From positions 1 through 5,212 of the forward strand of contig JAOPUQ010000440.1 of assembly GCA_025963425.1 (NCBI GenBank): 5,212 bases of DNA, written 5' to 3'. Position 1 is the first letter of the stretch, and the number at the start of each line of letters is the position of its first letter. Below the pieces are notes generated by a model that worked only from the letters and a program-made list of their open reading frames with translations, made no database searches and was not told the DNA's origin. Source of the stretch: Modestobacter sp. GTDB taxonomy: Bacteria; Actinomycetota; Actinomycetes; Mycobacteriales; Geodermatophilaceae. Shown here in pieces: positions 5,132 to 5,212 of the stretch. A program made the position numbers and the translations under genes.

Positions 5132-5212
5132 GTGCCGAGCACCGTCCTCGACGCCCCCCGCGTCACCGTCCCGCTGCCCGTCCGCCCTGCTGTCCCGGTG
5201 CCGGTGGTCAGC
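5132..5212 (+). CDS. Start of an unidentified gene, cut by the window end
   Basis: The GTG at 5132 follows AGGGAG (5120-5125) with six bases of spacing and opens 27 codons with no stop before the window ends. The visible residues run VPSTVLDAPRVTVPLPVRPA and then VPVPVVS. They are rich in valine and proline and match no family I recognise. Third positions are almost all G or C, as expected for a real gene here, but in 81 bases this is weak support. The position after a terminator and the good ribosome-binding site are the main evidence. Confidence 0.45.
   Translation, partial: MPSTVLDAPRVTVPLPVRPAVPVPVVS

Overview
The window is very GC-rich, uses GTG starts freely and carries typical actinobacterial gene families. 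The protein styles (RsmI beginning GRLVLGGAPLGQPGD, an AbiEi-like/DUF559 nuclease-like protein, a CorA ending KRSGWL) suggest a high-GC actinomycete, possibly Geodermatophilaceae. That family-level placement is an impression from memory, not a computed result.

Layout. Positions 1-187 form a non-coding leader that looks like a diverged tandem copy of a divergent promoter. It contains a remnant of an rsmI start (47-148, +) and, on the other strand, what may be a remnant of the start of the usual divergent neighbour. The intact rsmI follows (188-1039, +). Next comes a module made of a gene for an AbiEi-like winged-helix/DUF559 nuclease-like protein (1171-2091, -), bracketed by two long near-perfect palindromes (1067-1130 and 2195-2256). 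These palindromes have almost identical arms, the same orientation and unrelated loops. corA (2272-3360, -) and an APC-superfamily amino-acid permease (3512-5020, +) then diverge from a 151-bp intergenic region holding three perfect 10-bp palindromes. The permease ends in a compact hairpin (5032-5051). A new + strand reading frame starts at 5132 and runs off the window.

How the genes relate. rsmI (rRNA modification), corA (divalent cation transport) and the permease are ordinary chromosomal genes with no evident shared pathway. The DUF559 gene looks like accessory cargo: it is lower in GC by eye, has no visible Shine-Dalgarno, and sits between matched palindromes. Two points deserve a second look. 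One is the palindrome-bracketed nuclease gene, which might be an undescribed mobile or domesticated unit, or simply a gene between two copies of a repeat used as a terminator. The other is the duplicated rsmI promoter/start, which may mark a recombination junction. For corA and the permease I chose starts internal to the longest open frames because of their Shine-Dalgarno sites and family N-termini.
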